Positions 53,190-61,513 of a DNA stretch of 64,000 bases are shown piece by piece. Origin of the DNA: Thalassospira xianhensis MCCC 1A02616. Its GTDB lineage: Bacteria > Pseudomonadota > Alphaproteobacteria > Rhodospirillales > Thalassospiraceae. A program made the translations under genes and the position numbers. The notes beneath the pieces were generated by a model. That model saw only the letters and a program-made list of their open reading frames with translations. It ran no database searches and was not told the DNA's origin. Position 1 is the stretch's first letter. Each line of letters begins with the position of its first letter. Location of the stretch: NCBI RefSeq assembly GCF_003326475.1, contig NZ_JPWA01000015.1:1-64000 (forward strand), written 5' to 3'.

Positions 53190-54182
53190 TCAGGCGATTT
53201 CTTCGACCCGATGGCAAGCCACCTCGCGGCCTTCATACATGCGCAATTCAGGGCGAACCTGTGCGCAATGGTCGGTCGCGAACGGGCAGCGTTTATGAAA
53301 CGCACAGCCCGACGGCGGATTGATCGGTGAAGGCAGTTCACCGGTAAGCGGCTCTGCCTTGACGCGATGCGCCGGATCGATCTTTGGTGCCGATGCCAGA
53401 AGCGCCCTTGTATAGGGATGCAGCGGTTTGGCAAAGATTTCTTCGGTCGGTCCCTTTTCAGCGACGCGCCCCAAATACATCACCATGACGTCATCTGCAA
53501 TATGGCGAACAACAGAAAGGTCGTGCGAGATGAAGACATAGGCGACATTCATCTCTTCCTGCAGGTCCATCATCAGGTTCAGAACCTGTGCCTGGACCGA
53601 TACGTCAAGGGCGGAAACCGGTTCATCGGCAACGATGACTTTCGGTTCAAGGATCAGCGCGCGCGCAATCGCGATACGCTGACGCTGCCCGCCCGAAAAC
53701 ATATGCGGATAGCGCCCGTAAAATTCGGGGCGCAGGCCAACCTTGGCCATGGTATCGCGCACACGTTCCTCGCGCTCCTTGCGGCCGAGATCCATGTTCA
53801 GCAACACCGGCTCGCCAAGGATCTGGCCGACCTTCTTGCGCGGGTTCAGCGACCCGTAAGGGTTCTGGAAGATCATCTGAACCGTGCGACGGAACAGTTT
53901 GGCTTCCTTGTCGCTCAGATCACCAACCGCTTCGCCGTTGATTTTGAGCTGTCCGGCGCTGGGCTTTTCAATCAGGGTCAGCTGACGGCCAAGCGTGGAC
54001 TTGCCGCAACCGGACTCGCCAACAACCGCCAGCGTTTTCTTGGCTTCCAGCGTAAAGGAAACACCATCAAGCGCCTTGACCATCGCACTGGGTTTGCCAA
54101 GACCGCGGCTGACTTCGTAGTGACGGACAAGATCATCGGATTCCAGCAGCGGAACACCGGGTTTTGCATCAAGGAAGCTCAT
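53190..54182 (-). CDS. dppF: Dipeptide-type ABC ATPase DppF
   Basis: One of two ATPases of the Dpp/Opp importer, 330 residues. Walker A GESGCGKSTLGRQ, RRTVQMIFQNPYGSLNPR, signature FSGGQRQRIAIARAL, Walker B VIVADEPVSALDVS, and a C-terminal oligopeptide/dipeptide tail with Cys residues (PPSGCAFHKRCPFATDHC). Last gene of the operon; its ATG abuts the dppD stop. Opp- or nickel-type importers share this layout, so dpp is a family-level name. Confidence 0.92.
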   Translation of the reverse strand: MSFLDAKPGVPLLESDDLVRHYEVSRGLGKPSAMVKALDGVSFTLEAKKTLAVVGESGCGKSTLGRQLTLIEKPSAGQLKINGEAVGDLSDKEAKLFRRTVQMIFQNPYGSLNPRKKVGQILGEPVLLNMDLGRKEREERVRDTMAKVGLRPEFYGRYPHMFSGGQRQRIAIARALILEPKVIVADEPVSALDVSVQAQVLNLMMDLQEEMNVAYVFISHDLSVVRHIADDVMVMYLGRVAEKGPTEEIFAKPLHPYTRALLASAPKIDPAHRVKAEPLTGELPSPINPPSGCAFHKRCPFATDHCAQVRPELRMYEGREVACHRVEEIA

Positions 54183-55183
54183 TACACGGTCTCCCCGGTT
54201 GTCTGGCCGGTCGGCTGGCCGTGGTCGTCAAGCGGATAGAAGCAACGCACATCGCGCCCGTTATAGGCACCAACATCGGGGCGTTCGACAACGCAACGAT
54301 CATTGGCATAACGGCAACGCGGCGCCAGAAGACAGCCCGCCGGGCGGTCATACTGACCCGGAACCACACCGGGGATGGTGCGCAGGCGATCATGGCCTTC
54401 GGAACGTTCCGGCAATGCCTCAAGCAACGCCTGGGTATAGGGATGGCGCGGGGCGGCAAAGATGCTGTCAGCCGGGCCACTTTCAAACAGCTGACCGGCA
54501 TACATCACCTGAATGCGATCAGCCGCTTCCGATACCAGTGCCAGATCGTGCGTGATCAGGATCAGGGCCATATCGCTATCGTCCTGCAATTTCAGCAGCA
54601 GGTCGATGATCTGGGCCTGAATGGTCACGTCAAGGGCGGTGGTCGGTTCATCGGCAATCAGCAGGCGCGGATTGCAGGCAATTGCCATCGCAATCACGAT
54701 ACGCTGGCTCATCCCGCCCGAAAGTTGATGGGGATAGGCCGTCATGCGTGATTTCGGATCGGGAATACCAACCTGGTTCAGAAGGTCAAGCGTACGTTCA
54801 CGCCGCTCCTTTTTTGAACCACCTTCATGGACTTTCAGGGCTTCCATGATCTGGGCTTCAACCGTGAAGCACGGATTAAGCGCCGACATCGGATCCTGAA
54901 AGATCATGCCGATATCCTTGCCCGTAATCGCACGGCGCTTGCCGGGCGACATCGTCAGCAGGTCCTGACCATCAAAGGTCAGGCTGTCGGCAGTGACACG
55001 ACCGGGGAAGTCGATCAGGCCCATAACGGCAAGCGAGGATACGGATTTACCCGACCCGGACTCACCGACGATGCCAAGGACTTCACCGCGATCAACGGAA
55101 TAGCTTACATTATCAACAGCACGGAACGGCCGGTCTTCGGAGCCGAACTCGACTGTCAGGTTTTTAACTTCGAGAAGAGCCAT
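54182..55183 (-). CDS. dppD: Dipeptide-type ABC ATPase DppD
   Basis: The second ATPase, 333 residues. Walker [34 protein letters not shown], signature [16 protein letters not shown], Walker [16 protein letters not shown]-terminal Cys-containing tail [18 protein letters not shown]. It overlaps or abuts dppF by one base and follows dppC after three bases. Paired with DppF as a heterodimeric motor. Confidence 0.92.
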   Translation of the reverse strand: MALLEVKNLTVEFGSEDRPFRAVDNVSYSVDRGEVLGIVGESGSGKSVSSLAVMGLIDFPGRVTADSLTFDGQDLLTMSPGKRRAITGKDIGMIFQDPMSALNPCFTVEAQIMEALKVHEGGSKKERRERTLDLLNQVGIPDPKSRMTAYPHQLSGGMSQRIVIAMAIACNPRLLIADEPTTALDVTIQAQIIDLLLKLQDDSDMALILITHDLALVSEAADRIQVMYAGQLFESGPADSIFAAPRHPYTQALLEALPERSEGHDRLRTIPGVVPGQYDRPAGCLLAPRCRYANDRCVVERPDVGAYNGRDVRCFYPLDDHGQPTGQTTGETV

Positions 55184-55186
55184 GAC

Positions 55187-56128
55187 TTACCGCTTCATCT
55201 TGGGATCAAGGGCATCGCGCAGACCATCACCCATCAGGTTGAAGGCAAGCACGGTGACGAGGATGCAAAGGCCGGGGAAGGTGATCACCCACCATGCCGA
55301 TCCCACGAATTCGCGGGCTTCGGCCAGCATGGTGCCCCATTCCGGCAGCGGCGGCTGCGCGCCAAGGCCAAGGAAGCCAAGGGCCGCAGCATCAAGGATG
55401 GCACTGGAAATGCCCAATGTGCCCTGAACGATCAGGGGTGCCATGCAGTTCGGCAGGATATTGACGAACATCTGGCGGATATGACCGGCACCGGCAATCT
55501 GCGATGCGATGACATATTCCTTGTTCAGTTCCGACACCACCGATGCACGCGACAGGCGCACATAATGCGGCAACTGGACAATCGCAATCGCCAGCATGGC
55601 GTTTTCAAGCCCCGGGCCGAGGATCGCGACAATCGCCATCGCCATGATCAGGCTGGGCAGGGCCAGCATGGTATCCATCATGCGCATGATGCCGACTTCG
55701 ATCCAGCCGCGGAAATATCCCGCAACCAGTCCAAGAATGATACCGGCGATCATTGAAATGATCACGACGAATACGCCGATGGTCACCGAAAGCTGCGCAC
55801 CATGGATCAGACGTGACAGGATGTCGCGGCCAACCGCGTCAGTGCCAAGAATATAGCGCGGATCGGCACCTTCCATCCAGATCGGCGGTTTCAGGAACGC
55901 GGTGCGGTCCTGTGCAATCGGATCAAACGGGGCAATCCACTGGGCGAATGCCGCCATGAACAGGATAAAGCAGATGACGATCAGCCCGACATAAGCGCCA
56001 CGGTTCTTGCGGAAATAATTCCACGTTTCCATGAACGGGCTGGGCGGATTGATCTTCTGGTCCTCGACGGCCACCACTTCGGCTGCTGCCGTTTCGGGGG
56101 TGGTCGATTGGGTATTCTGGTTTGTCAT
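55187..56128 (-). CDS. dppC: Dipeptide-type ABC permease DppC
   Basis: Inner-membrane permease of 313 residues with the DppC N-terminal cytoplasmic stretch ahead of helix 1 (WNYFRKNRGAYVGLIVICFILFM region), HILGTDAVGRDILSRL-type YILGTDAVGRDILSRLIHG, and the EAA loop with VIASQIAGAGHIRQMFVNILPNCM. An Ala/Glu-rich N-terminal extension of about 25 residues is a little longer than usual. It lies 13 bp after dppB and pairs with it. Confidence 0.93.
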   Translation of the reverse strand: MTNQNTQSTTPETAAAEVVAVEDQKINPPSPFMETWNYFRKNRGAYVGLIVICFILFMAAFAQWIAPFDPIAQDRTAFLKPPIWMEGADPRYILGTDAVGRDILSRLIHGAQLSVTIGVFVVIISMIAGIILGLVAGYFRGWIEVGIMRMMDTMLALPSLIMAMAIVAILGPGLENAMLAIAIVQLPHYVRLSRASVVSELNKEYVIASQIAGAGHIRQMFVNILPNCMAPLIVQGTLGISSAILDAAALGFLGLGAQPPLPEWGTMLAEAREFVGSAWWVITFPGLCILVTVLAFNLMGDGLRDALDPKMKR

Positions 56129-56141
56129 TTCCCGTGCCCCC

Positions 56142-57152
56142 TTAACGCTTGTGCCGGATGCGGGGATTGATCACCCCATACATCAGATCGACGAACAGAT
56201 TGACCCCCATAACCACGAAGGCAATCATCAGGATGCCGCCCTGGATGGTCGGGTAATCGCGGCGGTTCAACGCCTCGACAATCCATTTGCCAATACCGGG
56301 CCACGAGAAAATGGTTTCAGTCAGAATTGCACCGGCAAACAGCACACCGACCTGAAGGCCGATCACCGTAATCACCGGGATCAGGGCATTGCGCAGCGCA
56401 TGGACCATGATCACCCGCATCGGGGCCAGGCCCTTGGCGCGCGCCACCCGGATATATTCCTCGCCCAGAACTTCAAGCATCGAGGAACGTGTCATACGCG
56501 CAATCACGGCCATCGGAATGGTGCCAAGCGCAATCGTCGGCAGGATCAGATGACGGAGCGCACTGATAAACGCGCCTTTTTCATCGCTGAGCAATGTGTC
56601 GATCAACATGAAACCGGTGGTCGGCTCGATGTAATACATGATCGACAGGCGACCGGAAACCGGGGTCCAGCCCAGCGTCGTCGAAAAGAACATGATCAGT
56701 AACAGCGCCCACCAGAAGATGGGCATTGAATATCCTGTCAGCGATAAACTCATGGTCAGGTGGTCAAGCCACTTTCCCCTGTTGATCGCGGCAATAACCC
56801 CCAATGGCAAACCGACAATGATCGCAAACAATATTCCCGCGATGGAAAGTTCAATCGTTGCCGGGAACAGGGTCGCGAATTCTTCGATCACCGGACGCTT
56901 GGTGACGAAGGATTCACCAAGATCACCCTGCAAAACGCCGCCAAGATAGTCGAAATACTGAACGACAAGCGGTCTGTCGAAACCATATTCCTTTTGCAGT
57001 TCGGCGTATCGTTCGGGACTGATACTGCGCTCGCCTGCTCGCATTTGGATCGGGTCGCTCGGGATCAGGTGAATCATCAGAAACACCAGAATGGTAACGC
57101 CAAAGAAGGTCGGTATGACGTCACCCAAACGGCGTAAAAGGAAACCTAGCAT
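56142..57152 (-). CDS. dppB: Dipeptide-type ABC permease DppB
   Basis: Inner-membrane permease of 336 residues with the standard DppB start MLGFLLRRLGDVIPTFFGVTI, the periplasmic region ISPERYAELQKEYGFDRPLVVQYF, and the EAA loop EEYIRVARAKGLAPMRVIMVHALRNAL. ATG 57152 is preferred because it gives this canonical start; ATG 57173 would add seven residues. A 69-bp spacer after dppA's terminator-like hairpin precedes it. Confidence 0.93.
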   Translation of the reverse strand: MLGFLLRRLGDVIPTFFGVTILVFLMIHLIPSDPIQMRAGERSISPERYAELQKEYGFDRPLVVQYFDYLGGVLQGDLGESFVTKRPVIEEFATLFPATIELSIAGILFAIIVGLPLGVIAAINRGKWLDHLTMSLSLTGYSMPIFWWALLLIMFFSTTLGWTPVSGRLSIMYYIEPTTGFMLIDTLLSDEKGAFISALRHLILPTIALGTIPMAVIARMTRSSMLEVLGEEYIRVARAKGLAPMRVIMVHALRNALIPVITVIGLQVGVLFAGAILTETIFSWPGIGKWIVEALNRRDYPTIQGGILMIAFVVMGVNLFVDLMYGVINPRIRHKR

Positions 57153-57221
57153 GCCATTGGGCCTTTTTAGCATCCGCGCGCAATGCCTGCGGGCGGACAT
57201 CTCTCTCTATTGCGGAATTGC

Positions 57222-57249
57222 AAAGAGGCCCGGAAAACCGGGCCTCTTC
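57222..57249 (-). other. Intercistronic stem-loop between dppA and dppB
   Basis: Stem AAGAGGCCCGG / CCGGGCCTCTT with a four-base loop, 20 bp past the dppA stop. Only a weak T-run follows, so it probably stabilises or partly terminates the message, favouring the binding protein. Confidence 0.7.
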
Positions 57250-57268
57250 GGCAAGGTGTAGGGGCGTC

Positions 57269-58876
57269 TTATTCTTTGATATCGACGCCGTAGAAGATGT
57301 GACCGCCAAACGGATCGATCTTGTAGTCGACAACTTCGTTACGGATCGGTTCGAAAACGATCGAGTGCGCGATGGTTGCCCACGGTGCTTCGCGTTTGAA
57401 GACGGTCTGGGCTTCTTCGTACAGACGGGTACGTTCAAGAACATCCGAAGTGGTTTTCGCCTGCTGAATCAGGCTGTCGAATTCCTCGTTGCACCACTGT
57501 GCACGGTTTGCACTGCCAACGGCATCGCAACCCAGCAGAACAGCAAGGAAGTTGTCGGGGTCACCGTTGTCGCCGGTCCAGCCGAGCATGAAGCTGCCCT
57601 GTTCACCATTTTTGGTGCGCTCAAGGTATTCGCCCCACTCGTAGGAAACGATTTCGGCATTCACGCCAATCGCGGCCCAGTCAGCCTGAACGAGTTCAGC
57701 CATACGGCGTGCGTTCGGGTTGTAGGGACGCTGTACCGGCATGGCCCAGATATCGGTGGTGAAACCATCCGGATAACCGGCTTCTGCCAGCAATTTCTTG
57801 GCTGCTTCCGGATCATACGGATCGTCAACGGTATCGTTGTTGTACGACCAGATGGTCGGCGGAATCGGGTTTTTGGCGGCAACGCCTGCACCCTGATAAA
57901 CACCCTCGATGATGGCGGCTTTGTTGATCGCCATGTTCAGTGCCTTACGGACACGTGCATCGGTGAACGGCTCTTTCTTGGTGTTGTAACCAAGATAACC
58001 GACGTTCAGACCTTCCTGACTCATCAGGTTGATGTCGCCATCGGCTTCCATCGCTTCCAGATCAGCCGGGTTCGGGTACGGCATGACATGGCATTCGCCG
58101 GCTTTCAGCTTCTGGTAACGAACCGTGCTGTCCGGGGTGATGGCAAAGATCAGGTTATCGATCGGTGCCTTGCCTTCCCAGTATTCCGGGAACGCTTTGT
58201 AACGGATGACCGCATCTTTCTGATACTGGACAACCTGGAACGGACCGGTACCGACCGGGTTCAGGTCGATCTGTTCCGGCGTACCGGCAGCCATCAGCTG
58301 ATCGGCATATTCACCCGACAGGATGGATGCGAAATCCATCGCCATGTTGGCAATGAACGGTGCTTCCGGACGGTTCAGAACGAATTTGACGGTGTAATCG
58401 TCAACCTTGACGATGTCCTTGATCAGTTCGCCCATGGACATCGAGTTGAAATACTCGTAACCGCCACCCGAAACCGCATGGTACGGATGGTCTTTGTCCC
58501 ACTGGCGACGGAACGAGAAGATCACGTCGTCTGCGTTGAAATCGCGGGTCGGGGTGAAGGCATCGGTGGTCTGGAATTTAACGCCTTTACGCAGGTTAAA
58601 GGTGTATTCCGTGCCATCGGCCGATACGTCCCAGCTGGTTGCAAGGCCCGGAACGATGGTGGTCGTGCCGCGCTTGAACTGTACCAGACGGTTGAATACC
58701 TGACGCGAGGTGGCGTCAAAGGTGGTACCCGCGGTGTAAAGCTGCGGGTTGAAGCCTTCCGGGCTTCCTTCCGAGCAATAAACCAGGGTTTTTGCCGAAG
58801 CGGCAGTCGGAGCAGCAAGCGCAGTCGCTGCAAGCAGACCTGCACCGATCGCCGCTTTGACGAAATTCGCTTTCAT
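57269..58876 (-). CDS. dppA: Dipeptide-type ABC substrate-binding protein DppA
   Basis: Periplasmic binding protein (class C) of 535 residues with a Sec signal (AAIGAGLLAATALAAPTAASA, cut before KT; ends quoted). Family blocks are LVYCSEGSPEGFNPQLYTAGTT, DFNADDVIFSFRR and NPVGTGPFQV, and YNPNARRMAELVQADWAAIGV near the end. Two Cys (C of VYCSEG and GECHV) and LLGCDAVGSANRAQWC match DppA-type disulfides. GGGAGG ahead of ATG 58876 decides the start. First gene of dppABCDF; it probably imports dipeptides, though heme or delta-aminolevulinate uptake occurs in relatives. Confidence 0.93.
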   Translation of the reverse strand: MKANFVKAAIGAGLLAATALAAPTAASAKTLVYCSEGSPEGFNPQLYTAGTTFDATSRQVFNRLVQFKRGTTTIVPGLATSWDVSADGTEYTFNLRKGVKFQTTDAFTPTRDFNADDVIFSFRRQWDKDHPYHAVSGGGYEYFNSMSMGELIKDIVKVDDYTVKFVLNRPEAPFIANMAMDFASILSGEYADQLMAAGTPEQIDLNPVGTGPFQVVQYQKDAVIRYKAFPEYWEGKAPIDNLIFAITPDSTVRYQKLKAGECHVMPYPNPADLEAMEADGDINLMSQEGLNVGYLGYNTKKEPFTDARVRKALNMAINKAAIIEGVYQGAGVAAKNPIPPTIWSYNNDTVDDPYDPEAAKKLLAEAGYPDGFTTDIWAMPVQRPYNPNARRMAELVQADWAAIGVNAEIVSYEWGEYLERTKNGEQGSFMLGWTGDNGDPDNFLAVLLGCDAVGSANRAQWCNEEFDSLIQQAKTTSDVLERTRLYEEAQTVFKREAPWATIAHSIVFEPIRNEVVDYKIDPFGGHIFYGVDIKE

Positions 58877-59276
58877 ATAAGATGCCTCCCTCAAGGCTGG
58901 CCCAAACAATTTGCACGGGTGGCTGCTGGCCTTGAACGGCTCATGCATTGCAATTTGTGCAAAGGGTCGGGCGGGTTTACCCGATCCAACAGTTATGTTG
59001 GCAATCGACGAGGGAAAATAATCAGGGTTTCTGCGTATCGTCAACGTTTCCTGCGGGGTTCTACGTAGGACGACCTGATCGGATGAATGATGAATTTATG
59101 TCAAGTGTCTGTTATTTTTATGAAATTGTCCCCCACAATCGGGTATGGGAGCCGTGCATTTTTTTCGGGGCTACTGATGACCAAACGGAAAAACACATAA
59201 AGCTAACGTGCTTTTCCGTCCGATCTATCTTCTTGAAATTTCTAGATTCGTTTGATTGCTGAACCACTTACACGGG
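58877..59276. other. 400-bp gene-free region upstream of dppA
   Basis: I see no credible gene. It holds a likely dppA promoter and leader with a 15-bp palindrome, TTGCA / TGCAA around ATTTG (58948-58962), and a more distant TTTGCAC / GTGCAAA pair (58910-58916 and 58957-58963). Near its right side a long stem, ACGGAAAA...CAC / GTG...TTTTCCGT (59185-59220), may mark the 3' end of the threonine aldolase transcript. An open frame at 58948-59262 lacks coding character. Confidence 0.55.
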
Positions 59277-60302
59277 TCAATTGCGCGTAATGCGATCATT
59301 AAGTTCACTGATTTGCGCGATATCCGTGTTCCACGCCGTCACAAATCGGTAAATATCCGCTCCCAATGACGGCCACGGATGGAATAACGCGCCGGCATCA
59401 CGCATCCGTTGCGCAAGCTCCGGTGCAAGCCTGACAAAAAGCTCGTTACCCTCGACCGCATGCGCCAAAGTCGCCCCATGCGACACCAGCATGTCACAAA
59501 GGGTTCTGGCCGCCCCGTTGGCATGGCGCGCATTGCGCAGCCAAAGATCATCCTTCACATAGGCCAGAAGCTGTGACGCCAGATAGCGATGCTTGGAATA
59601 AAGATGTCCGCTGCGTTTGCGGGCCTGTTCGACCCTGCCGCGCAGTGACGTATCAAACAGGACAATCGCATCAACCGCCTGCGCACCGTTTTTGGTTGCC
59701 CCAAAGCTGATCGCATCAACACCGGCCTTCCACGTGATATCCGCCGGGTGGCAGCCCAGATGGGCAACCGCATTGGCAAACCGCGCCCCATCCATGAAAA
59801 GCCGCAGGTCGCGCTTTTTGCAGATCGCGCCAATGGCGGCGACTTCATCGGCGGTGTAAACCGTGCCCAGTTCGGTCGCCTGCGTGATCGCAACGCATTC
59901 CGGGGCCACCGAATGCACCCCGCGATCCACCCGGCTTGCCAGAAAGGCATCCAGATTGTCGGCTTCAAGCTTTGCCGCCGGACCATCAACCGGCATCAGC
60001 TTCGCCCCGCCGGTAAAGAAGGCAACGCCGGTGCTTTCATCTTCGTTGATATGGGCCTCGTGATGGCAGACGATGCCGCCAAACGGCGATACCAGTGCCG
60101 ACAGGCTGATGCAGTTTGCTGCGGTCCCGGTGGCAACCGGAACAACCGCGACCTCACGGTCAAACAATTCGGAAAAGGCCGCGTCAAGCTGACGGCTGGT
60201 TTCATCCGCCCCATAGGCCGGCGCATTGCCATAGGCTTCGTGCTCCAGCGCGCTCAGGATTTCCGGGCACAGGGGCGATACATTGTCAGAGGCAAAATTC
60301 AT
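59277..60302 (-). CDS. Low-specificity L-threonine aldolase-like PLP enzyme (copy 1)
   Basis: PLP-dependent enzyme of 341 residues, cleaving L-threonine or allo-threonine to glycine and acetaldehyde. Blocks: MNFASDNVSPLCPEIL, VVPVATGTAANCISL, HHEAHINEDES, LFMDGARFANAV and the PLP-Lys in FGATKNGA. ATG 60302 matches the family N-terminus, as in the neighbour. A near copy lies directly upstream on the same strand (60405-61418), about 100 bp away. Substrate preference cannot be assigned. Confidence 0.88.
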   Translation of the reverse strand: MNFASDNVSPLCPEILSALEHEAYGNAPAYGADETSRQLDAAFSELFDREVAVVPVATGTAANCISLSALVSPFGGIVCHHEAHINEDESTGVAFFTGGAKLMPVDGPAAKLEADNLDAFLASRVDRGVHSVAPECVAITQATELGTVYTADEVAAIGAICKKRDLRLFMDGARFANAVAHLGCHPADITWKAGVDAISFGATKNGAQAVDAIVLFDTSLRGRVEQARKRSGHLYSKHRYLASQLLAYVKDDLWLRNARHANGAARTLCDMLVSHGATLAHAVEGNELFVRLAPELAQRMRDAGALFHPWPSLGADIYRFVTAWNTDIAQISELNDRITRN

Positions 60303-60404
60303 CGAACGGGTCCGTGTCTTGTGGTGGCGTCCATAGGGTGCGGGGACTGCCCCGCAACCTGACCAACCTTTATCACACGCGATCCGTTCGAATGGCAATG
60401 ATGC

Positions 60405-61418
60405 CTATAGTGTTTCGGGTAACGCGCGGATCGCCTCAATCGGGCTGTTCCAGCCGCTAACAAAGCGAAACGCATCCGGCCCGACCGCGGGCCATGGCCG
60501 AAAGACCAGCCCGGCCTTGCGCAACCGTTCGGCCAGATCGTCATTCATATGCACGAACAGCTCGTTACCCTGCGGGGTGAATGCCGCACGCGCACCAAGG
60601 GTTTCAAGCGACTGGCAAAGGGCGCTTGCGGCCTGATTGGCATGGCGCGCATTGCGCAGCCAAAGATCATCCTTCACATAGGCCAGAAGCTGTGCCGCCA
60701 GATAGCGATGCTTGGAAAACAGATGCCCACCGCGTTTGCGCGCCTTTTCGACCCTTGCGTGCAATGACGGGTCAAACAGGATGATCGCATCAACCGCCAT
60801 CGCCCCGTTCTTGGTGGCGCCAAAACTTAAAACATCAAGCCCCGCCTTCCAGGTGATATCGGCCGGATGGCAGCCAAGGGCGGCAATCGCATTGGCAAAT
60901 CGCGCCCCGTCCATGAAAAACTTCATGCCATGCGCCTTGGCGACCCTGCCAATCGCCTGCACCTCATCAACGTCATAGATCGTGCCGAATTCGGTCGCCT
61001 GCGTGATGGCAACACATTCCGGGTCAACCGAATGCATGCCATGGGTGTTTTCGCGGGTTAAAAACGCATCAAGTGTCTCGGGCAACAGCTTCGCCGATGG
61101 CCCGTCCATGGTCAGAAGCTTCGCCCCGTTGCCATAAAACGCCACCCCGGTCGATTCCGTCCGGTTGATATGTGCCTGATGATGGCAGGCCACCCCGCCA
61201 AACGGCGACACCAGTGCCGACAATCCGACAAGATTGGCCGCCGTCCCCGTCGCTACCGGCACCACCGCAACTTCTTTGCCAAACAGATCCGAAAACGCGC
61301 CATCAAGCTGCTGGCTTGCCGCGTCCGCACCATAGGGCAGGGCGGGATCACTGGCCTCGCCAATCGCGGCAAGGATTTCCGGGCAGATCGGTGACACGTT
61401 ATCAGACGAAAAGTTCAT
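60405..61418 (-). CDS. Low-specificity L-threonine aldolase-like PLP enzyme (copy 2)
   Basis: Paralogue of the adjacent gene, 337 residues. It shares the same framework: MNFSSDNVSPICPEIL, VVPVATGTAANLVGL, HHQAHINRTES, FFMDGARFANAI and FGATKNGA with the PLP-Lys. The two diverge chiefly between residues 20-40, 80-125 and in the C-terminus, so the duplication is not very recent. The start at ATG 61418 follows from the aligned N-terminus. A terminator of the tldD gene stands just upstream, so a separate promoter is expected. Confidence 0.88.
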   Translation of the reverse strand: MNFSSDNVSPICPEILAAIGEASDPALPYGADAASQQLDGAFSDLFGKEVAVVPVATGTAANLVGLSALVSPFGGVACHHQAHINRTESTGVAFYGNGAKLLTMDGPSAKLLPETLDAFLTRENTHGMHSVDPECVAITQATEFGTIYDVDEVQAIGRVAKAHGMKFFMDGARFANAIAALGCHPADITWKAGLDVLSFGATKNGAMAVDAIILFDPSLHARVEKARKRGGHLFSKHRYLAAQLLAYVKDDLWLRNARHANQAASALCQSLETLGARAAFTPQGNELFVHMNDDLAERLRKAGLVFRPWPAVGPDAFRFVSGWNSPIEAIRALPETL

Positions 61419-61451
61419 CGGGGCCTCGTTATCAATGGTGGCGATGGGCAA

Positions 61452-61490
61452 ATAAAAAGCCTGCTTACGGTTTAACGCAAGCAGGCTTTG
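61452..61490 (-). terminator. Intrinsic terminator after tldD
   Basis: On the minus strand the stem AAAGCCTGCTT / AAGCAGGCTTT has a loop of about 12 bases and is followed by TTTATTTG. It is placed between the tldD stop and the threonine aldolase gene. Confidence 0.87.
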
Positions 61491-61513
61491 AAATCATACT
61501 GGCATTCTGCACG

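Noticed and set aside
57218-59068. 616-codon plus-strand open frame opposite dppA
   Set aside because: The minus strand carries an unmistakable DppA with signal peptide and ribosome site; the antisense frame is a result of GC-rich codon bias.
58948-59262. 104-codon plus-strand frame upstream of dppA
   Set aside because: No ribosome site, starts inside a palindromic leader, poor codon pattern and AT-rich promoter-like composition.
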